A stretch of DNA of 64,000 nt from SW132 sp038150125 (GCF_038150125.1 NZ_JBBVMF010000004.1:124001-188000); one strand, 5' to 3'; shown: positions 36,102 through 45,689, counted from the first letter of the stretch. Notes: generated from the letters alone by a model not told the origin. Program-made: numbers and translations.

Positions 36102-37054
36102 CTGTTAGCTCCTAATTTTACTCAAAAAAAAAGGGGGACACCATTTTGAATGTGACAGGATAAAATCTCCCCTCAGAAGGGACATCTGACTCTCAGCTGT
36201 TTAAGTATCAGGCATATAGATCAACTAATTTACAAACTGTTTTCGGTAGCCACTAATTTTGCCCAAAAACGGGCAACACTATTTGAGAGGTGACAGGATG
36301 TGTTTTCCGATCCGGAACTACTATTCGTTTTGAGGGTATGTGTACGGTATTACAGGTAGAATTAAATTTCAAAAGCACCTCTTCAGGTCGTGATGCATCC
36401 ATGGATTTGATCTTTCATAAACCCGTCGACTGAATTCATTTCTTCTGTGTAATCATTCGCCTTGGGGCTCTTGGATTATCTGCGCTAACTAACCCCACAC
36501 TGCGCGCCGTAAACACCACGGCGCTTGTATGGGGCTACGAAGCTGCCGTCCCTATTGGGACTTTCTGTTACGCGCAGGCTCGAAACCACACATAACCGGA
36601 TGTAGATTGGCAGGGGATAATTCACGTGCATATTAAAATAAAACATCGATTTTAGCCTAAAACAGTGCTTTTAAAATCTGTCATCGGTAGCCGCTAATTT
36701 TGCCCAAAAAGCAGGGCAATACCATTTAAGAAGAGACAGAAATAGTAGCAAAGCTCTACTTCATAATCAGTTATTAGGATACAGCCCTCCGGCCTTGATG
36801 GGTTGAGAGATAGCAGGGGTTGCACCACAGCCCTAACTGCGCCAAGGCTTCGGAGGGCAGGCACGGGAAAAATCGCAATGATCGTTCACGCAGTGAGCAT
36901 TCTCATTGTGTAACCGTGCGGGGCAAACCATGCCCGGAAGCCATCATAGCCGGGAGTTTTTTCCACAACGGGAGAAAACGTGATGGTTAAAATCTGTCAT
37001 TGGTAGCCTCTAATTTTGCCCAAAATCGGGCAACACTATTTCAAAGGTGACAGA
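36102..37054. repeat. Four copies of a small CTGTCA...TGACAG terminal-inverted-repeat element
   Basis: Copies at 36102-36158 (diverged), 36237-36298, 36678-36740 and 36994-37054. The consensus reads CTGTCATCGGTAGCC, CTAATTTTGCCC, a short A-run, GGGCAA, CACTATTT and GGTGACAG. The middle TTGCCC/GGGCAA makes a hairpin and the CTGTCA/TGACAG ends pair. End fragments follow at 37145-37157 and 37178-37190. The interval 36052-37180 contains no gene. Confidence 0.85.
36784..36858. other. Long stable hairpin of unknown nature
   Basis: GCCCTCCG-GCCTTG (from 36784) pairs with CAAGGC-TT-CGGAGGGC (to 36858): 14 pairs with a two-base bulge and a 45-base loop. Further stems are close by: CACGG/CCGTG across 36862-36919 and GGGCA...TGCCC near 36922-36941. 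A separate stem GCGCCGT/ACGGCGC lies near 36505-36528. Could be a non-coding RNA or a mobile-element end. Confidence 0.4.
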
Positions 37055-37063
37055 GATTATAGT

Positions 37064-37095
37064 CCCCTCTCGAGAGGGGATTTAGGGGTGTGTTC
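37064..37095. repeat. Solo CCCCTCTCGAGAGGGG palindrome with ATTTAGGGGTGTG tail
   Basis: A perfect 16-base palindrome (37064-37079) followed by ATTTAGGGGTGTG, the same design as the ends of the DUF559 cassette at 61598-62199 and of the paired element at 63524-63691. Confidence 0.75.
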
Positions 37096-37180
37096 GTAAA
37101 GGCAATAAGCATTGAATAAAGCCCAATAACATTACTTTTATCAATCTGTCATCGGTAGTTGAACTCTGGAAATAAATCTG

Positions 37181-38290
37181 TCATCGATAAATTTCAGTAT
37201 TGGGATAGAATACCATCCAGGCAAAAGCAAAGTAGTCGCCGTATGTTTTAGTTTCAAGCTGCTCGCCTTTTAGCGGACCCTTTACAGCCTTTCCGCTAAT
37301 GCTCCATTTGCTTTCAGTTTTTGTGTCTTTGATGGCATCATTTTCCCATTTAAACTCCAGCGTATCTCCTTTGACCACAGGCGAAAATACGCCTGTTGCC
37401 CCATCATCACGGGATTGTTGAATTCTTCGATTATCCATCGCGGATGCCATACCTTCCACATGAAAAATGACGATAGGCTCACCATTAATGACATCCTGAA
37501 TGACCCGTTCTTCTGATGTCTCAGAATATGGATATGCTCTGGAGGCCTCACCAGAACGAACACCAATCACTTTTTCCATCGGCGGGAGTTTATCCGTTAA
37601 CTCATCCTCATCGAGTAAAAAGGGGGAATTATTAATGTCATCGTAGCCGGCGTACGGATTTTCACCATAGTTTCTATTATAGCCTGTGTTCCGGGAGAGC
37701 ACCCGTGAGTCTGGAAATGAATTTCTGAACTGCTCAAACGAAATAAGCTGACTCGGTATGATGGTGAGTTCGGTGCCTGTGTAATCGCCCACCAGGGCTT
37801 CGCCGGAAAATTGCTGCCAGAGACTTTCCGTTTTGCGGTCGTACATAATCATGTCGGAATGCCGCAGAAAACCGGACACTCCAAATCTTAGAGTTTCACC
37901 ATCAACACGGCGGTCGAAGACGATAGCGGAATAGCAAAGCGGACAAAATGTGACAGCCACCGGAACCCCGCCAAGCTCATCGTTTGCAATTTCATGCCAG
38001 ATCAGGATCTGAAGGGGATACGCCCGTGCCTCGCCGTTAACTTCGAGTGATATGACAGGCTCGTTGGATGCGAGCCATTCTGCTGCATCGGCCTGAGAAA
38101 CAAATTTGGGGTCATCGATCGATGGAATGCCGTCCTTGCCTGGACCACCGGCCTTAAGGTCGTCGAGATCGATACTTCGCTTATCGGTATTTGTATCAAA
38201 GCCGCTAAGCTGCTGTGAGTGTAAAGGATGGAAAGCAATGCTTAAAAGCATCAGCAGCAGGCCAAAAAATCTGAAGATATTGTAAAACAT
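37181..38290 (-). CDS. DUF3179 domain-containing secreted protein
   Basis: 369 residues from ATG 38290, chosen because it starts a signal peptide (FFGLLLMLLSIAFHPLHS); the 38458 start adds an unlikely 56-residue leader. DUF3179 signature: SLEVNGEARAYPLQILIWHE, PVAVTFCPLCYSAIVFDRR, FGVSGFLRHSDMIMYDRKT, WQQFSGEALVGDYTG. The CPLC cysteines and nearby His may bind a metal or haem; the function of DUF3179 is unknown. The stop codon lies inside a fragment of the CTGTCA repeat, so the repeat may supply the gene's 3' end. Confidence 0.9.
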   Translation of the reverse strand: MFYNIFRFFGLLLMLLSIAFHPLHSQQLSGFDTNTDKRSIDLDDLKAGGPGKDGIPSIDDPKFVSQADAAEWLASNEPVISLEVNGEARAYPLQILIWHEIANDELGGVPVAVTFCPLCYSAIVFDRRVDGETLRFGVSGFLRHSDMIMYDRKTESLWQQFSGEALVGDYTGTELTIIPSQLISFEQFRNSFPDSRVLSRNTGYNRNYGENPYAGYDDINNSPFLLDEDELTDKLPPMEKVIGVRSGEASRAYPYSETSEERVIQDVINGEPIVIFHVEGMASAMDNRRIQQSRDDGATGVFSPVVKGDTLEFKWENDAIKDTKTESKWSISGKAVKGPLKGEQLETKTYGDYFAFAWMVFYPNTEIYR

Positions 38291-38449
38291 ACTGTTTGGG
38301 TCTAATTGTTTTATTTGCAATAAGAAAAAAAAGAAGGGGCGATGCATAACAATTAAGTAACAAACGATCGCGGTTTTATCATATAACTGATAAAATGAAT
38401 AGTTTGTTGTTGTTGCAAAAACAGTCAATCGATAACATCGGAGTGCATA

Positions 38450-39013
38450 ATGCCGCATATTGAAACAGTAACTTTCGAGGAAGCCGAAGGTGAACTAAAA
38501 CAAATTTACGAGAACCTGGTTGAATCGAGAGGGAAGCTCGCAGAAGTGCATAAAATACACAGCCTGAACCCCTCGGTTCTTGTTGCACATATGGAGCTCT
38601 ATATGGCAGTTATGTTTGGTAAATCACCACTCAAGCGATACCAGCGGGAAATGATAGGTGTGGTGGTGTCAGCAGCAAATAATTGTGACTATTGCGTGAA
38701 TCATCATGAACAGGCGTTGCTTGCGTACTGGTAAGATGAGGAACGAATAAAAATGATTTCAGACCCCGGGGATAGGAAAAATGCCGAATTGAATGAGGCT
38801 GAGTTTTTGCTGTGTCAGTATGCCGATCAGCTAACCAAAGCTCCAGCAAAGGATACAACAAAACTCATTCAGGAAATTCGAAAATCCGGACTTACCGACC
38901 GTGCTATTCTTGATGCCACGCAAGTGATAGCCTACTTCAATTTTGTCAATCGAATGGTTCTGGGACTCGGGGTTGAATTTACCGATGAGGAAATGAAGGG
39001 GTATAAGTATTGA
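38450..39013 (+). pseudogene. CMD-family peroxidase-related protein with an in-frame stop
   Basis: The first 94 codons (MPHIETVTFEEAEGELKQIY ... NNCDYCVNHHEQALLAYW) end at TAA 38732-38734. The same frame continues DEERIKMISDPGDRKNAE to GVEFTDEEMKGYKY at 39013. Together they match the length (about 187) and layout of peroxidase-related CMD proteins with a CxxCxxHH motif. Only a single codon separates the halves. The C-terminal half could be translated separately from ATG 38753. A point mutation, a sequencing error or readthrough are all open. Confidence 0.85.
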
Positions 39014-39044
39014 TGGTGTTAGCGCGAGCCACTGAAGTCTTAAA

Positions 39045-39110
39045 TTAAAAACTGATAAACTGATAAACTGATAAACTGTTGAACTGTTTAACTGTTTAAC
39101 TAACAAACTG
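39045..39110. repeat. AAACTGAT/AACTGTTT minisatellite
   Basis: Repeated AAACTGAT units pass into AACTGTTT units between the broken peroxidase gene and the end of dsbD. Low-complexity; no function seen. Confidence 0.7.
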
Positions 39111-39111
39111 A

Positions 39112-40968
39112 TTACTCAGCAAGTGCCACGCCTTCGCTATTTGATGCTTCCAGCAACATGTTTACCCGTTCCATAAAGCTGCTGGCATTCAGGTAACCAA
39201 CCACGCGGGCATCTTCAATCTCTTCGCCGCCGGGGCCAATAAATACAATTGTGGGTACGCCTGCCACTTCAAACCTCTCTCTAAGATTCTGTGAATCTTC
39301 GGATTCGTAATTGGTCATGTCTACCTTAAATCTCCTGAAGTTCTGAGTAGATTCAATCACGTTTTCATCCACAAAGGTAGACCGTTCGAGTTCGAGGCAG
39401 GGTATACACCAGTCGGCATAAAAATCCATTATTACGGGCTGGTTGTTCTCAATAGCTTCTGTATATTTTTCGTCGCTGTACGGCTCCCATTCGATTCCTT
39501 CTTTTTGAAGGTTCATGATCATCATGACTCCTAAAGCAAGCATTGCTGCACCCAGTCCCCATTTAATGCGGGTGAATGTTTTGATGCCTTTGCCGGATGA
39601 TTCCAGAAATCCAAGATAAATACCGCCAATGATGACCGTGGCGATGATCATGTGAAATGAGTAGCCTGGGAAGAAGGCAAGTGCGATATAGAACAAAGCA
39701 ACTCCCACCAGGACCACACCGAAAATCTTTTTCACCCAAACCATCCAGGTGCCGGATTTCGGCATTTTAGACAGCAGACCGCTAAACGTTCCAAGTATCA
39801 GGTACGGGAATCCTAACCCAAATGCCATCACAAAGAAAATGGTGAATCCGAAAACCGGGTCACCTTGTGATCCTACAAATGCCAGCAATGCAATAATGGG
39901 GGGGCCGATACAGGGGGCTGCAAATACTCCGACCACCAGGCCGGAGAAGAAATGGCCAACAACGCCGCCGGTTTTACGCTGAGTGCCGCTGAGCGACTGC
40001 ATCCAGGAGGAGGGTGGCTGGAGCTCATAAAGTCCAAACATGCTAAGGGCGAGTGCGAAAATGAGAATACCGATTCCGGCCAGTACAATTGGGCTCTGCA
40101 GCCAGCTTCCGAACAGTGCCCCTGTAAAAGCCGCGGCAACACCAAGAATGCTGTACATAAATACGATTCCCATCACATATACAAACGCCATGAAAAACGA
40201 GCTGCTGAGTTTACTTTCACTATCGGAACTGTTTCCGAACAGGGAAACGGTCACCGACATCATGGGGTATACGCAAGGTGTAAGATTGAGCGCGAGGCCG
40301 ATCAAAAAGATGCCCGCAAATGCCCAAAAAAGGCCTAAGGAATCGAATAGCGCCTCGATTTCACCGCCGCCACGTGCAGAGAGTGCATCTACAATGGAAC
40401 CCCCGGATGTTTCGATACTCTCAAAAAATTCGGTGTTGAGCGGCTGGAATCCTGTGCCTGCCGCAGAAACTTCCACCGGCACAGAGACATCAAGAGTAAC
40501 AGGCGCAAGGCACACTTCGTTATCGCAAGCCTGGATTCTAAGCGATCCGTTTAGTTCATAACTTCCCGGGTCAATCGACTCCGACGCAAAAACAGAAAAT
40601 AGAATCGGAGCTTCGCCTTCAAATACATCAACCGGGACGGGTGAAAATTCAAAGTTGTAGGTTTTTGGATTTGGGTACTGAAACGCGGTTGCCGTCAGCT
40701 GGTCGGTTCCACTGATTGTAAGCTCAGTACCAATTAAAAAATCCTGCCGCGGCTGATTAGAGTTTACTTTCCATCCCTCTTCAAGATTGAGCAATACCCC
40801 GTACTGTGCCGAGCTGCCCGCCGGGATTACATTTTGAGACTTGACGATCTTTATATCAACTTTTGATGCACTTGATACAGCAGATGATTGTGCAGCCAGC
40901 TGAGAGGTGGTAACCAGTGCTATCAGGGTAAAAAGTGATAACCAGCGTTTAAACGTAAACTGTGGCAT
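39112..40968 (-). CDS. dsbD: Thiol:disulfide interchange protein DsbD family
   Basis: 618 residues. A signal peptide is followed by an N-terminal DsbD-alpha-like domain (about 30-165, with the Cys pair in RIQACDNEVCLAPV). Eight or so transmembrane helices follow (LALNLTPCVYPMMSVTVSLF and VVGVFAAPCIGPPIIALLAF carry the two membrane cysteines). The C-terminal thioredoxin domain has the active motif ADWCIPCLELER. The protein would pass electrons from cytoplasmic thioredoxin to periplasmic thiols. Stands alone, with its 5' side facing the two-component genes across 366 bases. Confidence 0.95.
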   Translation of the reverse strand: MPQFTFKRWLSLFTLIALVTTSQLAAQSSAVSSASKVDIKIVKSQNVIPAGSSAQYGVLLNLEEGWKVNSNQPRQDFLIGTELTISGTDQLTATAFQYPNPKTYNFEFSPVPVDVFEGEAPILFSVFASESIDPGSYELNGSLRIQACDNEVCLAPVTLDVSVPVEVSAAGTGFQPLNTEFFESIETSGGSIVDALSARGGGEIEALFDSLGLFWAFAGIFLIGLALNLTPCVYPMMSVTVSLFGNSSDSESKLSSSFFMAFVYVMGIVFMYSILGVAAAFTGALFGSWLQSPIVLAGIGILIFALALSMFGLYELQPPSSWMQSLSGTQRKTGGVVGHFFSGLVVGVFAAPCIGPPIIALLAFVGSQGDPVFGFTIFFVMAFGLGFPYLILGTFSGLLSKMPKSGTWMVWVKKIFGVVLVGVALFYIALAFFPGYSFHMIIATVIIGGIYLGFLESSGKGIKTFTRIKWGLGAAMLALGVMMIMNLQKEGIEWEPYSDEKYTEAIENNQPVIMDFYADWCIPCLELERSTFVDENVIESTQNFRRFKVDMTNYESEDSQNLRERFEVAGVPTIVFIGPGGEEIEDARVVGYLNASSFMERVNMLLEASNSEGVALAE

Positions 40969-41334
40969 TCGTTGCGTTTATAAAATTAAGTTTGATAAAA
41001 AATTTGATGCCGTGAACTCGACCAACACCCGACGTTGGCTTTTGCATTCCATTAAGAAAACATCCAATCAAATTATTTATTGTTCAGTTTCATTAATGCC
41101 ATCAACCAGGTTTTCTTTTGCTCTCCTGTAAGTTGGACAATTGAGATAGTAGCACAATTTTTTGAAGTTTTAAAGAAGATGATCTACCCATTCTATCAAA
41201 AGTGGTTCATTTCCCCGATCCTCTGGTCGGAAAAGATGAAAGTCCACCTTCCCCATATGGGATGCTGCGGCAGAAGGGGTCACTCCAGAATAAACTCCAT
41301 ATTAATAATTGGCATAATTTCAGACGTCTCATTC
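40969..41334. other. Gene-free spacer
   Basis: Lies between the start of dsbD and the end of the histidine kinase gene, both on the minus strand. It must contain the dsbD promoter. I see no repeat or clear terminator. Confidence 0.4.
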
Positions 41335-42795
41335 TCAGGAGGATTCCGGTATCCAAACTTTAAATGTGGTTCCGGTTTCCAATGGACTATCAACAGAAAT
41401 TTTGCCGCCATGAAGGCTAAAAATTTTTTGAGCGATTGCAAGACCGAGCCCGGCATTTGAATCGCTTGATCGGCTTTTATCAGCCTGGTAAAACCGGTCA
41501 AAAATATGAGGTAGGTCCGACTCCGGGATTCCTGAACCACTGTCACAAACCTCAAGCCGAACATTTGTTCCGTCTTTTGAAAAGGTGATGGACACTTTTC
41601 CGCCTTCCGGGGTATGTTCAATGGCATTGTTAATTAGATTTGCAATGGCCCTGTTTAACAGACCTATATCTGCCGTGATATAGGAGTTGGGCTGCTCTGG
41701 AAAGCCTGCAGATAGTTCAATATTTTTCTTAGCGGCGATGGGTTTAAACTGAAGGGCAATATCTTGCACCAGCTCAGCTACCGATACTGACTCGAGCGCC
41801 GGTTTAACTTGTTCCGCATCCAGTTTTGAAAGATCAAAAAGGTCGCCAATCAGTTTATTGAGTCGCTTGGTATTCCCGAGGGCCGTTTCAACATATTGCG
41901 TAAACTGTTCACGGGTGAGATCTTCGCCTTTGAGCTGAATCGTTTCCAGGTATCCCTGGATAGATGCCAGCGGACTTCGTAAATCGTGGGAAATGTTTGC
42001 TACAAGCTCGCGGCGCAGCTGGTCAGATTTTCTAATTTCCATCATATTATGATAGAGATTATCCGCCATACTGTTGAAACATCTTGAAAGATCTGAAAGC
42101 TCGTCATTGCCTTTTACGGGAATCCGCTTTGTTAGCTCACCCCGTTCAAAGTCCGCAACAGTAGATTTGATAACATCGAGGCGCTGTGTGAGCTGCCTGA
42201 ATAGTATGAGTCCTACAATAAGACTTATAATCAGGGCCAGGCCAATGATGATCAGTGATCCTCTGGTAATATAGCTTTCCGAAAGCACGGCAAAGGTTTC
42301 ACTGAATTGCTCGCCCTCAAGTACTACATAAAGATAACAACCTTGTGATCCCATAATACTGATGTGCGCGGCGCTGAATGGCTTCATTTGACCGGGGTTG
42401 AGCGGGTCGGCAGCGAGTATGGGCAACGGCTCTCCGGCTATAAAATCATCAAGCGGTTCCACGTCAACGGTCGCGTTCGCGACGTTTATTTTTTGCTTTG
42501 ATGCAGGTATCGAGCTTTTAATTTTTCCTTCACCATTCAGGAGATAGAAGTCGAATTGAGGATTTGTGCCACGAAGCCTGGTCAGTAAGGCTTCAATTTT
42601 TTGCTGGTTAAATTCATCTTTTACAATTGGCTCAAATGATTCAACGAGTGTTGGCGCAAGGTCGTGATTGATCTTTTGCAGCGACTCCTGAGCTACCTTG
42701 GAGGAGGCACGAATACTTATAAACGCCACAATCATTCCAAACACCACCAGGATAATGGAGAATATGACGGCAAGTTTCGTGTAAAAACTACGCAT
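41335..42795 (-). CDS. Sensor histidine kinase
   Basis: 486 residues. Transmembrane helix 1 (LAVIFSIILVVFGMIVAFI) leads to a periplasmic sensor region (about 30-170), then helix 2 (GSLIIIGLALIISLIVGLIL) and a HAMP linker. The HisKA box is NISHDLRSPLASIQGYLETI, with an N box in NRAIANLINNAIEHTPEGG. G boxes are CDSGSGIPESDLPHIFDRFY and NAGLGLAIAQKIFSLHGGKI. Its ATG overlaps the response regulator stop by eight bases (ATGCGTAG), so the pair is co-translated. Signal unknown. Confidence 0.96.
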   Translation of the reverse strand: MRSFYTKLAVIFSIILVVFGMIVAFISIRASSKVAQESLQKINHDLAPTLVESFEPIVKDEFNQQKIEALLTRLRGTNPQFDFYLLNGEGKIKSSIPASKQKINVANATVDVEPLDDFIAGEPLPILAADPLNPGQMKPFSAAHISIMGSQGCYLYVVLEGEQFSETFAVLSESYITRGSLIIIGLALIISLIVGLILFRQLTQRLDVIKSTVADFERGELTKRIPVKGNDELSDLSRCFNSMADNLYHNMMEIRKSDQLRRELVANISHDLRSPLASIQGYLETIQLKGEDLTREQFTQYVETALGNTKRLNKLIGDLFDLSKLDAEQVKPALESVSVAELVQDIALQFKPIAAKKNIELSAGFPEQPNSYITADIGLLNRAIANLINNAIEHTPEGGKVSITFSKDGTNVRLEVCDSGSGIPESDLPHIFDRFYQADKSRSSDSNAGLGLAIAQKIFSLHGGKISVDSPLETGTTFKVWIPESS

Positions 42796-43510
42796 GATTT
42801 GCTTCCTTTTCTATATCTGTAAAACGGTATCCCACGCCCCAGACAGTTTTAATGTAATCGGGCTCGGACGGATCATCCTCGATTTTACTTCTCAGGCGAT
42901 TGATATGTGAATTCACGGTGTGGCTGTATCCTTCATAACTATACCCCCAAACGATGTTCAGTAGCTCTTCCCGGCTGTAGGCCTTCCCGGGATTTGAAAA
43001 GAATAGCAGCAGGAGATCATACTCTTTACTTGTAAGTTCTATCATTTCACCCTGCAGAGAAACCCGTCGTTTATCGGGATCCACGACCAGGTCTTTGTAA
43101 CTGAGTTTTGATTGTTTCGCAGGGGTTGATGCCGTATTTGACCGCCGAATTATTGCTTTCACACGAGCCAGGAACTCACGAATGCTGAACGGTTTCGTCA
43201 TGTAATCATCGGCACCAATTTCAAGGCCAAGAACTTTGTCGACCTCTTCTGATTTGGCTGTAAGCATGAGAATAGGGACCTGCTTATTTTTGGATCGGAT
43301 TTCCTTGCAAACGTCAAACCCATCCATTTTTGGCAGCATTACATCGAGAACAATCAGTGACGGCTCTTGTTGATTGAAAGCTTCAAGGGCCGCTTCGCCG
43401 TCCATTGCCGTCTGAACCTGATACCCCTCATCTGATAAATTGATCTCAAGAAGATTAACAAGGTCTTTGTTATCCTCTACGACAAGAATTGATTCGTTGG
43501 TGTGTGACAT
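42788..43510 (-). CDS. OmpR/PhoB-family response regulator
   Basis: 240 residues from ATG 43510 (MSHTNESILVVEDNKDLVNL); the 43573 start is less likely. Receiver domain with phospho-acceptor Asp in LIVLDVMLPKMDGFDV, the conserved MLTAKSEEVDK and YMTKPFSIREFLARV. Winged-helix output domain with LTSKEYDLLLLFFSNPGKAY, SREELLNIVWGYSYEGYSHT and VNSHINRLRSKIE. Partner of the kinase encoded immediately downstream. Confidence 0.96.
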   Translation of the reverse strand: MSHTNESILVVEDNKDLVNLLEINLSDEGYQVQTAMDGEAALEAFNQQEPSLIVLDVMLPKMDGFDVCKEIRSKNKQVPILMLTAKSEEVDKVLGLEIGADDYMTKPFSIREFLARVKAIIRRSNTASTPAKQSKLSYKDLVVDPDKRRVSLQGEMIELTSKEYDLLLLFFSNPGKAYSREELLNIVWGYSYEGYSHTVNSHINRLRSKIEDDPSEPDYIKTVWGVGYRFTDIEKEANHA

Positions 43511-43605
43511 ATCAAAATCTCTTTTCTTTAAGAATAATGAGAATATTGTACAAAACAAGTGAAGATTCATCACGGGTTCGTAACAAATTGGGTGGTTGGC
43601 TCAAA

Positions 43606-43740
43606 AGACCTTACAGCATTTACGCGGCTTTTTGCGGACTTCTGTCAGCGTCGCTAGGTACCTCGGGTCGCCGACCCGAGAAGGTTTATAAGTCTCAAAA
43701 TTACCCGAATCGAGAACAAGCCGGCCGTAAGGCAACGTCT
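43606..43740. repeat. 135-bp direct repeat, left copy
   Basis: Starts AGACCTTACAGCATTTACGC, contains the palindrome CTCGGGTCGCCGACCCGAG and ends GTAAGGCAACGTCT. A second copy of the same length and order is at 45555-45689, on the other side of the glycoside hydrolase gene. Confidence 0.9.
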
Positions 43741-43817
43741 ATAAATTAAGTGTCATTTGCTCGTTTTCGATCGTTTCTTAATCGTACAATCGTAGAACGC
43801 TGATAGATCCCATCCAA

Positions 43818-43913
43818 AACATCGCATGTCTCATCTGGTCTATGCGAGAATTTTGCTCGAGTTGAATTCGTGTCATTGATCTGATCATTAATGTGGAATA
43901 AACATGCCATATT
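43818..43913. repeat. Paired-palindrome element (82-bp spacing), single copy
   Basis: AACATCGCATGTCT at 43818 and AAACATGCCATATT at 43900, starts 82 bases apart, in the opposite orientation to the 21.4-kb copies. Lies just beyond the 135-bp repeat, in a gene-free stretch (43511-44050). Confidence 0.75.
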
Positions 43914-44050
43914 TCCATCTCCGAATACAATCAAACTACAATCAATTCTTAAAGAAACCCGTTAAGTCACGGCCTGTCGGGTTTGATCTACTACGAAATC
44001 AAATATTTTGGCATCAACAAACCTAATTAACCGATAGTAAGCTGCCCGTC

Positions 44051-45421
44051 TTATTTTACAAGCGTTATAGCATGGGTTTTAACGGATGATGGTGACCGAA
44101 CCATGACGAAATAAACACCTGACGAAAGCCGGCCTCCATCAAATCGAATGGTATGTACGCCTCTTTGTAGCTGACCTTCCTGAAGAAGCCGGACTTCCCG
44201 GCCTAAAGCATCATGAACGGAAATACGTACATTTGACCGCTCAAGTGTTGACACGGTTATTGTTGTTGAAGGATTAAAAGGATTGGGGTAGTTTTGAATT
44301 CTGAAAGATGCCGGCAACTCGGAGCTTTCAACAATTTCATCGGAGGATGTGGGAATTCTTTCTTGTTTCAGCCACTTGATTCTCGCATAAGATTCGTTAA
44401 TAGTTGACTCTTGAATTGTCCCGTCACTAATGCGATCAACTACCAGGTTAATGATATATTCAACCAGCGATTGATTATTCCAGATATTGGTGTTGAACAG
44501 CAAAATGTCGGTACCGGCGTTTATAGTAGTGACAATTGTTTCCTCAAGCCCGTAATTATTGGAGAGGGCGCGCATAAATAGTTCATCGGTTATGACAACA
44601 CCATCAAATCCAAGGCTGTCACGCAACATTATGGTAATGGCGTACTCAGAAAGAGACACCGGGTAATTTGTGTCCCAATCCTCATTGTAGAGGTGACCGG
44701 TCATGATGGGATCATTGTAACCATTGTCTATGAGCTGTTTAAAAGGGTCGAGCTCAACAGATTTCCAGGTGTTGGTGATATCTGTAAATCCTAAATGCGA
44801 ATCTGTCTCCGCACTGCCGTGTCCGGGAAAGTGTTTCAGGGCGGTGGCAATATTTCGGCTGTGAAATTCCTCAATGAACCAGCTTGCGTGATTAACAACC
44901 GTTTCAGGGTCTGCTGAAAAACTACGGTCGAGAAAGCCAATTGCCGGGCTGTTGGGATTGATTCTCAGGTCAACAACCGGTGCAAGATTAAATGTAAAAC
45001 CGGCGTCACTCAGCCAGTGAGCCATCAGCTGTGCGACTGCACGGGTAGAATCTTCCGAGTTAAATTCGAATCCCAGGGTTTCCGCGGAATATGTTTGCGC
45101 ATAGCCATTGGTTTCATCCAGACGGGCAACAATTCCGCCCTCCTGGTCAACTGCGATGAGCAGCCGTTCGTCACTTTTTGTCTGTAGGTCGGAAGTATAG
45201 TTTCGAACCTGTGTCGGGTTATCTATATTGTACCCGAACAGTAGAACCCCGCCAAGGTTTCGCTGTTCAAGATCCTCAATCAGCGTTGACTGTGAGAGCT
45301 GATCATTTTCAACACCGACCATTATCATTTGACCGATTTTATCTTCAAGTGATTGAGCCTCTGTCTGAGTGGTAATTGCAAATAAGAAAAAAATAAAAGT
45401 AATCAGGTAGCTTTGCTTCAT
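44051..45421 (-). CDS. Secreted glycoside hydrolase family 3 protein with T9SS sorting domain
   Basis: 456 residues. Signal peptide (YLITFIFFLFAITTQTEA), then a GH3 barrel of the beta-N-acetylhexosaminidase (NagZ) type. LLIAVDQEGGIVARLD, TALKHFPGHGSAETDSHLG (the Asp-His catalytic loop), PIMTGHLYNEDWD and SLGFDGVVITDELFM (candidate nucleophile Asp) are visible. The last 80 residues are a T9SS CTD (YPNPFNPSTTITV ... SSVKTHAITLVK). Expected to act on amino-sugar polymers such as peptidoglycan or chitin fragments at the cell surface. The gene is bracketed by 135-bp direct repeats. Confidence 0.94.
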   Translation of the reverse strand: MKQSYLITFIFFLFAITTQTEAQSLEDKIGQMIMVGVENDQLSQSTLIEDLEQRNLGGVLLFGYNIDNPTQVRNYTSDLQTKSDERLLIAVDQEGGIVARLDETNGYAQTYSAETLGFEFNSEDSTRAVAQLMAHWLSDAGFTFNLAPVVDLRINPNSPAIGFLDRSFSADPETVVNHASWFIEEFHSRNIATALKHFPGHGSAETDSHLGFTDITNTWKSVELDPFKQLIDNGYNDPIMTGHLYNEDWDTNYPVSLSEYAITIMLRDSLGFDGVVITDELFMRALSNNYGLEETIVTTINAGTDILLFNTNIWNNQSLVEYIINLVVDRISDGTIQESTINESYARIKWLKQERIPTSSDEIVESSELPASFRIQNYPNPFNPSTTITVSTLERSNVRISVHDALGREVRLLQEGQLQRGVHTIRFDGGRLSSGVYFVMVRSPSSVKTHAITLVK

Positions 45422-45554
45422 GGACAGTTTTAAAGAGCGATGGGCAATAATTAAGTCCCCAATAATAACTGAATTCAGAGGCTGAATGTAACTGGAACCG
45501 ATTCCATTTAATTGGAGAATACCGCGAAGGTTGCTGGATAGTCAGGTTGATATT

Positions 45555-45689
45555 AGACCTGACAGCATTTACGCGGCTTTTTACGGACTTCTGTCAGCGT
45601 CGCCACGTACCTCGGGTCGCCGACCCGAGAAGGCTTATAAGACTTTAAAAACCCCGACTCCATAATCAGGCGGGCGTAAGGCAACGTCT
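45555..45689. repeat. 135-bp direct repeat, right copy
   Basis: Same sequence design as 43606-43740, including CTCGGGTCGCCGACCCGAG and the GTAAGGCAACGTCT end. Its first part (GACCTGACA ... ACTTCTGT) recurs, shortened, at 45846 and 46011. Confidence 0.9.

Noticed and set aside
41080..41460. 126-codon plus-strand frame
   Set aside because: Its second half is antisense to the histidine kinase and the first half has no motif; no ribosome-binding site was seen.
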